Assembly: GCF_958450345.1 (NCBI RefSeq)
Contig: NC_088782.1
Span: 118,840,046 to 118,904,045 of the forward strand
Reading direction: 5' to 3'
Length of the DNA: 64,000 nucleotides
Origin: Calliphora vicina
Taxonomy: Eukaryota; Arthropoda; Insecta; Diptera; Calliphoridae
Below, piece after piece: positions 11,181 through 22,760 of this stretch. Made by a program: the position numbers and the translations under genes. Position 1 is the stretch's first letter, and each line of letters starts with the position of its first letter. The notes under the pieces are model-generated. The model was not told where the DNA came from, searched no databases, and worked only from the letters and a program-made list of their open reading frames with translations.

Positions 11181-11770
11181 ATTCCTTTTTTGCAAGTTAT
11201 TAGTGTGAATTTTTTTTAGATTTTCTTTTGTTTATCAGGTCAAGTGCAGCTTAAATGGGGGGTCTGTTTAGTTTTGTTGCTTTCTGTTAATGTTTTTTGT
11301 GTGTTAATATTGTTATTATTATTATTCTTGTTGTGTTGTGTTTTGTTTTTGTTAAGGGTATCATTTTCACAGTTTAGTGTTAATGTTGTTGTTGTTTTTT
11401 TTAGTCAAGTGTAAAAAATGTGAAAAAGTGGGAGGGGAGGGCAGATAAAACAAGTTATTTGTTAATGAGGTGTAAGAAAGTGAAAAATAAGAAAGAATTT
11501 TTAATTGTTATTAAAATATTAATTAAAAAGATAAAAAGGAAATTTAAATAAAGCTAAAGAAGAGTAAATAACAAAATGATTTTAATTTAAATTGAGAAAA
11601 AAAAAATGGCAACGAAGTATTTTTTTGAGGTTAAATTAAATAATCTTTGAAAATTATTAAAAAAAAGTTATTAATAGATACAACTGAGTTAAATTATTTG
11701 TATTTTCCTTATGAGAAATACTTTTTAATACAAATTTTAAGATTTTTTTGTATTAATAAGACACAAACTT

Positions 11771-12422
11771 GAGACTGGAAAATTTCTCAAACCAAGCAGA
11801 CTTTTGGTTATGAAGGTGCTTTCAAAATGGTCTAAAATCTTCTATATTACTTCTAAAGATTGAAGATTTTAGATATTTGCAAGCATATTTATAAACTTCA
11901 TCTAAGGTTAGAAGATTTTTAGACAATTTGAAAGCATTTTCATAATCAAGCCAGTCTACTGGTTTGAGAATAGTTTTTGTTGACAGCTTTGAACGACATT
12001 CATAGATCAATGTCGTTCAAATCACCATCAATTTCGCGGTAGCAGAATACCGTATGAATGTGGTACTTGGAGGTCGCCCATCACCGATAGCAGACGCCGA
12101 AAAAGTTCGACCGCGTAAAACAAGAGTCGTTCTGGCACAACTAAGATCATGATGGAGCAACAGGCTTAATGCCTTCTGGTTCCGCATAGACCGTGCCGTC
12201 CTCAACTTATGCCCAGCATGTGGTCAGGGTCCCCATGATACTACTCTCCACATTTTCAACTGTCTAGCCAGCCCTACTTCACTACGTCCAGTTGATTTAT
12301 GGACCCACCCAGCAGAAGTAGTACAATTCCTTGGACTTGATCTTGCAGAACCCCCAGATTAAATATTGTAAAATTGTTGAAGCTGCTACAACAACTGGTT
12401 TGAGAAATTTTCCAGTGTCTCG
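11771..12422. mobile_element. MITE-like element with inverted termini, interrupted by a LINE
   Basis: Left terminus 11774-11794 and right terminus 12396-12416 are perfect 21-bp inverted repeats (ACTGGAAAATTTCTCAAACC and its complement, plus one base). Similarity extends outward through GAGAC, with a 2-bp gap. Removing the nested LINE and one copy of its target duplication leaves an element of about 220 bp with no supported coding region. No convincing duplication flanks the termini, so the superfamily is undetermined. Confidence 0.75.
11971..12394 (+). mobile_element. 5'-truncated LINE (non-LTR retrotransposon) inserted in the MITE
   Basis: The plus strand at 12063-12362 encodes the C-terminal end of a non-LTR retrotransposon ORF2: VLGGRPSPI, RKTRVVLAQLRS, then CPACGQGPHD with downstream His and Cys forming the terminal zinc knuckle, and a DLWTHP...FLGLD tail before TAA. 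One in-frame TGA (12150-12152) and the short length show it is dead. A short 3' tail ends in CTACAACAA. The 12-bp duplication CTGGTTTGAGAA at 11959-11970 and 12395-12406 flanks it, as expected for target-primed reverse transcription. The clade (Jockey, R1 or relative) is uncertain. Confidence 0.85.
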
Positions 12423-13609
12423 AATTTATTAAATTTTCAAAATTTGTTTGTATTTTCCTATTAGTTTAACTTCTTTATATATATGTGGCCTTAGTTGTCA
12501 AGAGTTTTAAAATAAAAAAAAAATGCAATCATCACATCTAAAAATGGTAAAAACCACAATAATTGTAAAAATAAAACAGAAAAAACACTTTACACATGAT
12601 AAAGCTTTAACAAATAGATGTTGGTCTATAAAATTTTATCGTTACAATAAGATTTTATGAGAAATTACTAACAATTTTCTTATAAATTGGGTTTTTTTTT
12701 TGATGTTGAAATAAACTTGAGAAGAAACAAAAACAAAACAATTAAAAATAATAAACAAAACTCTTGAAAAATAGGATTTTGGAAAGAAAATTTCGTTTTA
12801 TAAACCTTTGATTAATTTAAAAACTATTTATGAATTTTAATGACTTTTTTTCTAAAAACAATTTCAATTTTAAACATTTTTCAATCTATTTTAAATTCCT
12901 CCACCTTAAACTAACTATAAATAAAACTCTCGCCACCCTTACACGTTTTATGGTCCTTTTCCTAGAAAACAAAAACCTTTAGAGGAGGAGGGGAGGAGGT
13001 AGATTAAGTATGTATAGCAAATCCATCAAAACTTGTTAAGTGTGACGATGATGATGATGATGATGACTTATCTATAGCATGTCGTAAATTTTGTAGGTGA
13101 AAATTATGAACCACAAACACATTTTTCTTCAAATACCATACTCACAGGCCACAAATGTACATAAAATATGGCCGTTTGTTTTTTTTGTTTTGTTCTGTTC
13201 TCGTAATAATACAAAATAGGCGTAACAAAATAATACTACCTCTGCCTTAAACATTCAGCATATAATCGATATTTCACATATGAATATTTAAAACCAGGAA
13301 AGAACCACAGCAACACCACAAAATTATAATAAATAACAAAACAAAAAAAAAATTATTCATATCAACTGATAAACACAACAAAATATTTATTAAATTGGTA
13401 TTTTTTTTTTCGTTTTTTTATTATTGTTTCTTTAAATCATTGATAAGCGCCATAGTCTAAAGTAATTGTTTTTTTTTTGTTATAGCAAAGAAATAAAGTA
13501 TAATAATTAACAAAAAACAGCAAAAGAAACTAAAAAAAAATTTCAATAATTGTAAAATAAAAGACAATTTTCACACTTTAACAGCAAACATTTTTTGTAT
13601 AGAAACTAT
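12423..13609 (+). other. RhoGDI intron 1, AT-rich unique segment
   Basis: AT-rich intronic sequence with poly-A and poly-T tracts, a short GAT trinucleotide run near 13045-13065 and an ATCGATA near 13265. No gene, array or clear mobile element was seen. Confidence 0.55.
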
Positions 13610-13835
13610 TTTAACTGTTCTAGAGTTAAATTTTTTTCTGTTAACTCCTCTATAGACATTTTTTTAAATTCGTTTTTAACTCTTCAAGCGTTAAATTTTT
13701 CTAGGGAAAATTTTTAAAATCTTCAAGATTTAAATATTTTTAACTCTTCAAATTTTCTATAAAAAATTTTTTTAATTCTTCAGGATTAATTTTTTTTTTT
13801 TAAATTATTTGAACTCTAAGTGTTAAATTTGTCTA
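13610..13835. repeat. AACTCTTCAAG-type repeat, left flank of the 12-bp array
   Basis: Degenerate units of the AACTCTTCAAGAGTTAAATTTTTCT type. The unit core is a 15-bp palindrome with 7-bp arms around one central base, C on this strand. Further units occur at 15740-15815, on the other side of the array, and at 23.0-26.0 kb. Confidence 0.7.
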
Positions 13836-15725
13836 TAATCTTGTCTCTAGTTTTGTCTCTAGTCTTATCTCTAGTGTCTTCTCTAGTATTTTCTCTAGTC
13901 TTGCCTCTAGTCTAGCCTCCAGTCTTGTCTCTAGTCTTGTCTAGTCTTATCTAAAGTCTTATTTCTAGTCTCTTTATAAAGACAAGAGTCTTGTCTCTAG
14001 TCTTGTCTCTAGTTTTGTCGCTAGTGTTGTCTCTAGTCATGTCTCTAGTCTTGTCTCTAGTCTTGTATCTAGTCTTGTCTCTAGGCATGTCTAAAGTCTT
14101 GTCTCTAGCCTTGTCTCAAGTCTTGTCTCTAGTCTTTTCTCTAGTCTTTTCTCTAGTCTTGTCTCTAGCCTTGTCTCAAGTCTTGTCTCTAGTCTTTGTC
14201 TCTAGTCTTTTCTCTAGTCTTGTCTCTAGTCTTATCTCTAGTCTTCTCCAGTCTTGTCTCTAGTCTTGTCTCTAGTCTTCTCCAGTCTTCTCCAGTCTTG
14301 TCTATAGTCTTCTCCAGTCTTGTCTATAGTCTTGTCTCTAGTCTTGTCTCTAGTCTTGTCTCCAGTCTTTTCTCTAGTCTTGTCTCTAGTCTTGTCTCTA
14401 GTCTTGTCTATGTCTTTTCTCTAGTCTTGTCTCTAGTCTTGTCTCTAGTCTTTTCTCTAGTCTTGTCTCCAGTCTTTTCTCTAGTCTTGTCTATGTCTTT
14501 TCTCTAGTCTTGTCTCTAGTCTTGTCTCTAGTCTTTTCTCTAGTCTTGTCTCTAGTCTTTTCTCTAGTCTTGTCTCTAGTCTTTTCCAGTCTTGTCTATA
14601 GTCTTGTCTCTAGTATTATCTCTAGTCTTGTCTCTAGTCTAGTCTCTAGTCTTGTCTCTAGTCTTGTCTCTAGTCTTGTCTCTAGTTTTTTCTCTAGTCT
14701 TGTCTCTAGTCTTTTCCAGTCTTGTCTATAGTCTTGTCTCTAGTATTATCTCTAGTCTTGTCTCTAGTCTAGTCTCTAGTCTTGTCTCTAGTCTTTTCTC
14801 TAGTCTTGTCTCTAGTTTTTTCTCTAGTCTTGTCTCTAGTATTATCTCTAGTCTTGTCTCTAGTCTAGTCTCTAGTCTTGTCTCTAGTCTTGTCTCTAGT
14901 CTTGTCTCTAGTCTTTTCTAGTCTTTTCTCTAGTATTTTCTCTAGTCTTATCTCTAGTCTTGCCTCCAGTCTTTTCTCTAGTCTTGTCTCTAGTCTTGTC
15001 TCTAGTCTTGTCTCTAGTCTTTTCTCTTGTTTTGTCTCTAGTCTTTTCTCTAGTGTCTTCTCTAGTATTTTCTCTAGTCTTGCCTCTAGTCTTATTTCTA
15101 GTCACTTTGTAGAGACAAGAGTCTTGTCTCTAGTGTTGTCTCTAGTCATGTCTCTAGTCTTCTATCTAGTCTTGTCTCTAGTCTTTTTTCTAGTCTTGTC
15201 TCCAGTCTTGTCTCTAGTATTGTCTCTAGTCTTGTCTCTAGTCTTTTCTCTTGTTTTATCTCTAGTCTTTTCTCTAGTGTCTTCTCTAGTATTTTCTGTA
15301 GTCTTGCCTCTATTCTTGCCTCTATTCTTGCCTCTATTCTTGCCTCTAGTCTTGCCTTTAGTCTTGCCTCCAGTCTTGTCTCTAGTCTTGTCTAGTCTTA
15401 TCTAAAGTCTTATTTCTAGTCACTTTATAGAGACAAGAGTCTTGTCTCTAGTGTTGTCTCTAGTGTTGTCTCTAGTCATGTCTCTAGTCTTCTATCTAGT
15501 CTTGTCTCTAGTATTTTATCTAGTCTTTCCTCTAGTATTTTCTCTAGTCTTATCTCAAGTATTTTCTCTAGTCTTGTCTCTAGTCTTGTCCCTAGTCTTG
15601 TCTCTAATCTTTTCTCTAGTCTTGTATCTAGTGTCTCAAGTCATTTCTCCAGTCTTGTATCCATCCTTGTCTATAGTCTTGTCTATGATCTTATATCTAG
15701 TCTTTTCTATAGTCTTGTCTCATTA
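13835..15725 (+). repeat. 12-bp satellite GTCTCTAGTCTT, plus orientation (RhoGDI intron 1)
   Basis: About 1.9 kb of tandem GTCTCTAGTCTT with frequent single-base variants (TTTTCTCTAG, TCTCCAGTC, TCTAGCCTTG). Three internal junctions near 13979-13999, 15111-15131 and 15429-15449 form AGAGACAAGA-G-TCTTGTCTCT palindromes (the first with one mismatch), and the last two share longer flanks, showing block duplication. Leu/Val/Ser-rich open frames across it arise because 12 is a multiple of 3. Confidence 0.93.
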
Positions 15726-15868
15726 AAAATTTAATTTAAGAATATTTTTTTAGCTCTTCAGGAGTTAAATTTTTCTCTAAGAAATTTTTTTTTTAACTCT
15801 TCAAGATTTAAATTTCTGTTTTATTTTGAGTGAATTGTGATTTAATTTTCTATTAATTTCTCTTTCAG

Positions 15869-15942
15869 GCTGCTTATTCTTCTCCACATCTAAATTTACT
15901 TTTTAACTATATTGTCTCCATTAACACATCAAAAGAAAAAAC
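15869..15942 (+). other. RhoGDI 5' UTR, second exon part
   Basis: A pyrimidine-rich acceptor, TTTCTCTTTCAG, ends at 15868, 74 nt before the ATG. The sequence in between has no ATG and reads as 5' UTR. It implies an upstream non-coding exon across the 12-bp array. Confidence 0.65.
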
Positions 15943-18900
15943 ATGTCTGCCGATGCTGTAGCTGCAAAAAATGAGGTGGAGCATCATGAAGAGGATGTAC
16001 ATGATGCCAACTATCAGCCACCACCAGAAAAAACAATCGAAGAAATAATGGCAGCCGATCAAGAAGATGAAAGTTTAAGACGTTACAAGGAAACTTTATT
16101 GGGTGAAGCACAAGCAGAGAAAATTATTGTTGGTAAGAATAAATAAATAAATATATTTTGTTGGCTTAAATATTGTAATTACGAATTGGTTTTTATTTAA
16201 TTAGAACCCAATGATCCCCGTAAAGTGATTGTTAAGAAATTAGCATTGGTTGTGGAAGGACGTACTGATATGGAATTAGATTTAACCGGTGATCTAAGTC
16301 AGCTTAAAAAGCAAGTATGTACTATAAACATTTATATAGAACTCAATAAGTTTGTTTATATTTATAATATTTATTTGATTTTATTAAAGGTTTTTGTTAT
16401 TAAAGAAGGCGTACAGTATAAAGTGCGCATTGATTTTATTGTTCAAAGAGAAATTGTGCACGGCCTTAAATACGTACAAAAGACTTATCGTTTAGGTGTC
16501 CCTGGTAAGTACTTAAACAATTTAGTTTCTAGTTTTTCGTACTTTTTCCTTTTCATTTCATTTCATTTTATGCTTAATAACACCCCAACATTTGCTAAAT
16601 ATGTTGTAAATATTGCTAGCTGACTGCTAATTACTTTTATGTTTTCTTTATTTTGCCAGAATATTCTTTTTGCTCAGGGTATTTTAGTTTAAGTTGGCTT
16701 TTATTTAACAATTTTTTATTTATAACCTTTAGTTATTTTCGATTTTATTCAGTTTATTACCACAAGTCTTCTAGCATACAACACTGCATTTTCAATATTT
16801 AGTTGCATTTTATAAAATATCATTTTTGCAAACATGTTCACCGAATCAACTTCATCGAATATATTTTGTGGCATGTTTGGTGTTACCTATATTTTATTAA
16901 TCACCCTTGTTATAACCGTCTTAATATTGTGTTGATTTAATAACGAAAACTAATGTACAAAAATAATACTTTTCTTTTTTATATTCTTTGGTGTTTTTGT
17001 TTATTTTATTGTCTGTCTTTCTAACAACGATTTTATTTGAAAATTAATTTATTATTTAACTCAATGTTTGTGTATGTGTCTAAATAAATATGTGTGTGTG
17101 TTCTTAACAAAATCTACTAACAACTTAAAGAAATAGCTGGTAAGATATTTCAAAAAAATTATTAAAAAAAAAAAAATAAAAAAAAATTAAAAAAGGAGTA
17201 AGGTAATGTAAACTTGAAAAATAAAGTTTAAAATTTGTGTAAATCTTTAAAGAAGCTAAATTTTGAACTCTTCAGGAGCTATAGACATGACTATGGACAA
17301 GACTTGAGACAAGACTATAGATCTGTGTATAGACAAGACTAGAGACAAGACTAGATAATAGACTAGAGGCAAAACTAGAGACAAGACTAGAGAATATACT
17401 AGAGACAAGACTAGAGACAAGGCTAGATACAAGACTAGATACAAGACTAGAGACAAGACTAGAGACAAGACTAGAGACAAGACTAGAGACAAGACTAGAG
17501 ACAAGACTAGAGACAAGACTAGAGACAAGACTAGAGACAAGACTAGAGACAAGACTAGAGACAAGACTAGAGACAAGACTAGAGACAAGACTAGAGACAA
17601 GACTAGAGACAAGACTAGAGACAAGACTAGAGACAAGATTAGAGACAAGACTAGAGACAAGGCTAGAGACAAGACTAGAGACAAGACTAGAGACAAGACT
17701 AGAGACAAGACTAGAGACAAGACTAGAGACAAGACTAGAGACAAGACTAGAGACAAGACTAGAGACAAGACTAGAGAAAAGACTAGAAACAAGACTAGAG
17801 ACAAGACTAGAGACAAGACTAGAGAAAAGACTTGAGACAAGACTTGAGACAAGACTAGAAACAAGACTAGAGAAAAGACTAGAGAATAGACTAGAGAAAA
17901 GACTAGATACAAGACTAGAGACAAGACTAGAGAATATACTAGAGACAAGACTAGAGACAAGACTAGAGACAAGACTAGAGACAAGGCTAGAGACAAGACT
18001 AGAGACAAGACTAGAGACAAGACTAGAGACAAGACTGTAGACAAGACTAGAGAAAAGACTAGAGACAAGACTAGAGACAAGACTAGAGACAAGACTAGAG
18101 ACAAGACTGTAGACAAGACTAGAGAAAAGACTAGAGACAAGACTAGAGACAAGACTAGAGACAAGACTAGATACAAGACTAGAGACAAGACTAGAGACAA
18201 GACTAGAGAAAAGACTAGAGACAAGACTAGAGACAAGACTAGAGACAAGACTAGAGACAAGACTAGAGACAAGACTTGGGACAAGACTAGAGACAAGACT
18301 AGAGACAAGACTAGAGACAAGACTAGAGAAAAGACTTGAGACAAGACTTGAGACAAGACTAGAGACAAGACTAGAAACAAGACTAGATACAAGACTAGAG
18401 ACAAGACTAGAGACAAGACTTGAGACAAGACTAGAGACAAGACTAGAGACAAGACTAGAGACAAGACTAGAGACAAGACTAGAGACAAGACTAGAGACAA
18501 GACTTGGGACAAGACTAGAGACAAGACTAGAGACAAGACTAGAGACAAGACTAGAGAAAAGACTTGAGACAAGACTTGAGACAAGACTAGAGACAAGACT
18601 AGAAACAAGACTAGAGAAAAGACTAGAGAATAGACTAGAGAAAAGACTAGAGACAAGACTAGAGATAAAACTAGAGAATATACTAGAGACAAGACTAGAG
18701 ACAAGACTAGAGACAAGACTAGAGACAAGACTAGAAACAAGACTAGAGACAAGACTAGAGACAAGACTAGAGACAAGACTAGAGACAAGACTAGAGACAA
18801 GACTAGAGACAAGACTAGAGACAAGACTAGAGACAAGATTAGAGACAAGACTAGAGACAAGGCTAGAGACAAGACTAGAGACAAGACTAGAGACAAGACT

Positions 18901-21900
18901 AGAGACAAGACTAGAGACAAGACTAGAGACAAGACTAGAGACAAGGCTAGAGACAAGACTAGAGACAAGACTAGAGACAAGACTAGAGAATAGACTAGAG
19001 ACAAGGCTAGAGACAAGACTAGAGACAAGACTAGAGACAAGACTAGAGACAAGACTAGAGACAAGACTAGAGACAAGGCTAGAGACAAGGCTAGAGACAA
19101 GACTAGAGACAAGACTAGAGACAAGACTAGAGAATAGACTAGAGACAAGGCTAGAGACAAGACTAGAGACAAGACTAGAGACAAGACTAGAGACAAGACT
19201 AGAGACAAGACTAGAGACAAGATTAGATACAAGACTAGTGACAAGACTAGAGACAAGACTAGAGACAAGACTAGAGACAAGACTAGAGACAAGACTAGAG
19301 ACAAGACTAGAGACAAGACTAGAGACAAGACTAGAGACAAGGCTAGATACAAGACTAGAGACAAGACTAGAGACAAGACTAGAGACAAGGCTAGAGACAA
19401 GACTAGAGACAAGACTAGAGACAAGACTAGAGACAAGACTAGAGACAAGACTAGAGACAAGACTAGAGACAAGGCTAGAGACAAGACTAGAGACAAGACT
19501 AGAGACAAGACTAGAGACAAGACTAGAGACAAGACTAGAGACAAGACTAGAGACAAGGCTAGAGACAAGACTAGAGACAAGACTAGAGACAAGACTAGAG
19601 ACAAGACTAGAGACAAGACTAGAGACAAGACTAGAGACAAGGCTAGAGACAAGACTAGAGACAAGACTAGAGACAAGACTAGAGACAAGACTAGAGACAA
19701 GGCTAGAGACAAGACTAGAGACAAGACTAGAGACAAGACTAGAGACAAGACTAGAGACAAGACTAGAGACAAGGCTAGAGACAAGACTAGAGACAAGACT
19801 AGAGAATAGACTAGAGACAAGGCTAGAGACAAGGCTAGAGACAAGGCTAGATACAAGACCAGAGACAAGACTAGAGACAAGACTAGAGACAAGGCTAGAG
19901 ACAAGACTAGAGACAAGACTAGAGACAAGACTAGAGACAAGACTAGAGACAAGGCTAGAGACAAGACTAGAGACAAGACTAGAGACAAGACTAGAGACAA
20001 GACTAGAGACAAGACTAGAGACAAGACTAGAGACAAGATTAGAGACAAGACTAGAGACAAGGCTAGAGACAAGGCTAGAGACAAGACTAGAGACAAGACT
20101 GGAGACAAGACTAGAGACAAGACTAGAGAATAGACTAGAGACAAGGCTAGAGACAAGACTAGAGACAAGACTAGAGACAAGACTAGAGACAAGACTAGAT
20201 GAATCTAAAGGTAAAACTATAGACATGAATATAAACGAGACTCTGAAAGAGTTAACAAATGTTGTATAGAACAATTTAATTTAACTCTTGAAGAGTTGAA
20301 AAAAAAATTTTAAAAAATGTTTTACTCTTGAAGAGTTTTTCTATAGAAAAAATTGAACTCTGGAAGAGTTAAAAAAAATGTAAAGAAAAATGAATTTTTG
20401 GAAAAGTTAAAAAATGTTACATAGACAAATTTAACTTTGCAAGAGTTTAAAAAAATTTCTATAGAAAAAAAGTTAAAAAATTCTCTCTCTAGAAAAAAAT
20501 AATTTAACTCTTGATAAAAATATTTAATTCGGGAGTTTAAAAATTCTTAAGAAAAAATTTAACTCTGTAAGAGAAAAATATAACTTTGAAGATTTAGAAA
20601 AAATTTAAATCTTGAAGAGTTAAAAAATTCTCTCTCTTCAAAAAAGTTAAAAAAAAATTTTCTGAAAAAAAAATTTAACTCTGGAAGAGAAAAAAAAATT
20701 TAACTCAGGAGTTCAAAAAATTCTTAAGAAAAAATTTAACTCTTGAAGAGAAAAAAAAAAATTTAACTCTGTAAGAAATAAATTTAACTCTTGAAGATTT
20801 AGAAAAAATTCTCAGGAAAAATGTAAATCTTGAAGAGTTAAAAAATTCTTTCTCTAGAAAAAAGTTTAACTCTTGAGAGTAAAAAAATTTAATTCGGGAG
20901 TTTAAAAATTCTTAAGAAAAAATTTAACTCTGTAAGAGAAAAATATAACTCTTGAAGATTTAGAAAAAATTCTCAAGAAAAATTTAAATCTGGAAGAGTT
21001 AAAAAATTCTCTCTAGAAAAAAGTTTAACTCTTGAGAGTAAAAAAATTTAATTCGGGAGTTTAAAAATTCTTAAGAAAAAATTTAACTCTGTAAGAGAAA
21101 AATATAACTCTTGAAGATTTAGAAAAAATTTTCAAGAAAAATTTAAATCTTGAAGAGTTAAAAAATTCTCTGTCTTGAAAAAAGTTAAAAAAAATTTTCT
21201 GAAAAAAAATTTAACTCTGGAAGAGAAGAAAAAATTTAACTCAGGAGTTCAAAAAATTTAACTCTGTAAGAGAAAAATATAACTCTTGAAGACTTAGAAA
21301 AAATTTTAAATGAAAATGTAAATCTTGAAGAGTTAAAAAATTCTCTCTCTAGAAAAAAATATAACTCTTGCAGAGTTAAAAAAAAAATTTTTCTAAAAAA
21401 AAAAATTTAACTCAGGAGTTAAAAAAACTCTTGAAGATTTAGAAAAAATTCTCAAAAAAATGTAAATCTTGAAGAGTTAAAAAATTTTCTGTCTAGAAAA
21501 AAGTTTATCTCTTGCAGAGTTAAAAATTTTTTTTCTGAAAAAAAAATTTAACTCTTCAAGAGAAAAAAAATTTAACTCAGGAGTTTAAAAATTTAACTCT
21601 GTAAGAAATAAATTTAACTCTTGAAGAATTTAAATCTTGAAGAGCTAAAAAGAAATTCTTAAAAGTTTCATCATTACCTTTTTCTTTTCTATTGTTTTAT
21701 TTAAAATTTGAATATTTTGTTTAAATTATTTGTATTTTTCCGTTTTCGTAGTTGATAAAATGACACATATGGTGGGCTCTTATCCCCCCAAAAAGGAAAT
21801 CCAGTGCTATATCACACCCAATGAGGAGGCACCTTCTGGTCTAATGGCACGCGGTACTTATTCGGTGGCATCGCTCTTCACCGATGACGATAAACACATT

Positions 21901-21948
21901 CACCTTAAGTGGGATTGGACATTTGAAATAAAAAAGGATTGGGAATAA
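15943..21948 (+). CDS. RhoGDI: Rho GDP-dissociation inhibitor (RhoGDI)
   Basis: RhoGDI binds prenylated Rho, Rac and Cdc42 GTPases, extracts them from membranes and holds them GDP-bound in the cytosol. Coding exons are 15943-16132, 16205-16314, 16390-16504 and 21752-21948, all GT-AG; phases join to 203 residues plus TAA, close to the usual 200-204. The N-terminal regulatory arm carries NYQPPPEKTIEEI, then DQEDESLRRYKETLLG, the helices that contact GTPase switch regions. The immunoglobulin-like domain that takes up the prenyl group follows: ELDLTGDL, VFVIKEGVQYKVRIDF, YVQKTYRLGVP, VDKMTHMVGSYPPKKE, EEAPSGLMARGTYS, FTDDDKHIHLKWDWTFEIKKDWE to the end. The start at 15943 is the only sensible one and follows an acceptor at 15868 in the 5' UTR. 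The last intron, 5.2 kb (16505-21751), is mostly satellite. A possible 9-nt microexon lies inside it. Confidence 0.97.
16505..17280 (+). other. RhoGDI intron 4, unique 5' segment
   Basis: AT-rich unique intronic sequence between exon 4 and the inverted 12-bp array, with a GTGTGTG stretch near 17080-17100. No coding region is supported apart from a possible microexon. A single AACTCTTCAGGAG unit at 17268-17280 marks the border with the array. Confidence 0.6.
17131..17139 (+). other. Possible 9-nt in-frame microexon of RhoGDI
   Basis: AAATAGCTG is bounded by AG at 17129-17130 and a good donor GTAAGA from 17140. Exon 4 ends in phase 1 (G) and exon 5 starts with TT, so inclusion would read GAA-ATA-GCT-GTT and insert Glu-Ile-Ala between Pro and Val-Asp-Lys without a frameshift. 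TACTAAC at 17115-17121 resembles a branch point but is only about 10 nt from the AG, which weakens the case. Confidence 0.25.
17281..20197 (-). repeat. 12-bp satellite in inverted orientation (RhoGDI intron 4)
   Basis: About 2.9 kb, roughly 240 copies, of AAGACTAGAGAC, the exact reverse complement of the GTCTCTAGTCTT unit in intron 1. Copies are more uniform here than in intron 1. Variant units (AAGGCTAGAGAC, GAATAGACTAGA, GACTTGGGACAAG) recur at spacings that suggest higher-order blocks, for example the TTGGG variant near 18275 and 18503. Open frames of around 1000 codons on the minus strand and 343 on the plus strand are stop-free only because the unit is 12 bp. Confidence 0.95.
20270..21660 (-). 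repeat. AACTCTTGAAGAGTTAAAAA repeat, right flank of the inverted array
   Basis: Degenerate repeat of AACTCTTGAAGAGTTAAAAA plus TCTCTCTAGAAAAAA segments, with longer copies of about 170 bp near 20.83-21.17 kb. The palindromic core has G in the centre on this strand, so it is the inverted orientation relative to the AACTCTTCAAG copies in intron 1. Confidence 0.85.
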
Positions 21949-22760
21949 GTTAGACAGCAACAACAGCAACAACAACACAACCATCAACACTAAAAAAAAA
22001 TGCAACATAAACAACAAACATATTAACACAACAATTAAAATTCAAAGAAATCAAAAGAACAAAATCAAATTGCAAAATTTATTAACCCAAAAAAAAATTG
22101 AGTAAACTTAAGTCTTTAAAGTACCAAATTGTAATCTAAATTTGATTTTTGAAAAATCCCTTAACCCAAAAGAAAACTGAACAAAAAGTGCTGAAATTTA
22201 TTTGATAAAAAAATATTTAACAAAATAAATTCTAAATATTGCTGAAACTAAAGCAATATTTAAGTTAATAAAATCTAGTTTCTCAAACAAGTATTTCGTA
22301 AAAAATTATAAAAAAAATAAAAACAAAAAAATATGTATTAAATTTTGTATTAAAATGAAACATTTAAATTTTTTTTTAAATTTTTTCATTTCTTAAATTT
22401 TTGAGTTTGCCAAAAAAACAAGTGCTATATATATTTATATTTAAAACAAGATTTCCATTTAATGTTTCTTTCTATATTAAATATTTTTGTATTATTATTA
22501 TTTTTATTATTTTTTACAATTTCTCGTAACATGTTGTACAGTTTTGTTTGTGCTCTGCCAAAAATAATTCAATGTTTCTGAATGTTTTTCCTTACTTTTT
22601 TGGCTTCCTTCTTTTTTTATGTATTTCTGTTACCATTTGTATTTGTATTGTTTTCTTTTCTAGTTTTCCTTAAAAAAAGTAAGATTTTCATAAAAAAAAA
22701 CATTTTGTGTTAATGAAAAATTACTTTAATAAAGCCAGTTTATAATTGTAATTTCTTCCA
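21949..22760 (+). other. RhoGDI 3' UTR region
   Basis: Follows the TAA at 21946-21948. It begins with a CAACAACAA run and contains several AATAAA-type hexamers (near 22222, 22316 and TTTAATAAAGC near 22724). The last, followed by GT/T-rich sequence, is a reasonable cleavage region. AT-rich otherwise. Confidence 0.5.

Noticed and set aside
13991..15726. A series of Leu/Val/Ser-rich open frames on the plus strand
   Set aside because: Same artefact in the intron 1 copy of the 12-bp satellite; frames switch where variant units insert or delete bases.
13835..20197. Satellite arrays as a CRISPR-like array
   Set aside because: Units are contiguous 12-mers without unique spacers, in introns of an animal gene.
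17256..20274. Minus-strand open frames of 978 and 1000 codons (SLVL and SSLV repeats) and a plus-strand ETRL frame of 343 codons
   Set aside because: They lie in the 12-bp satellite, where a stop-free frame repeats indefinitely because 12 is a multiple of 3. They sit inside a RhoGDI intron, several frames are open at once, and there is no splice or start context.
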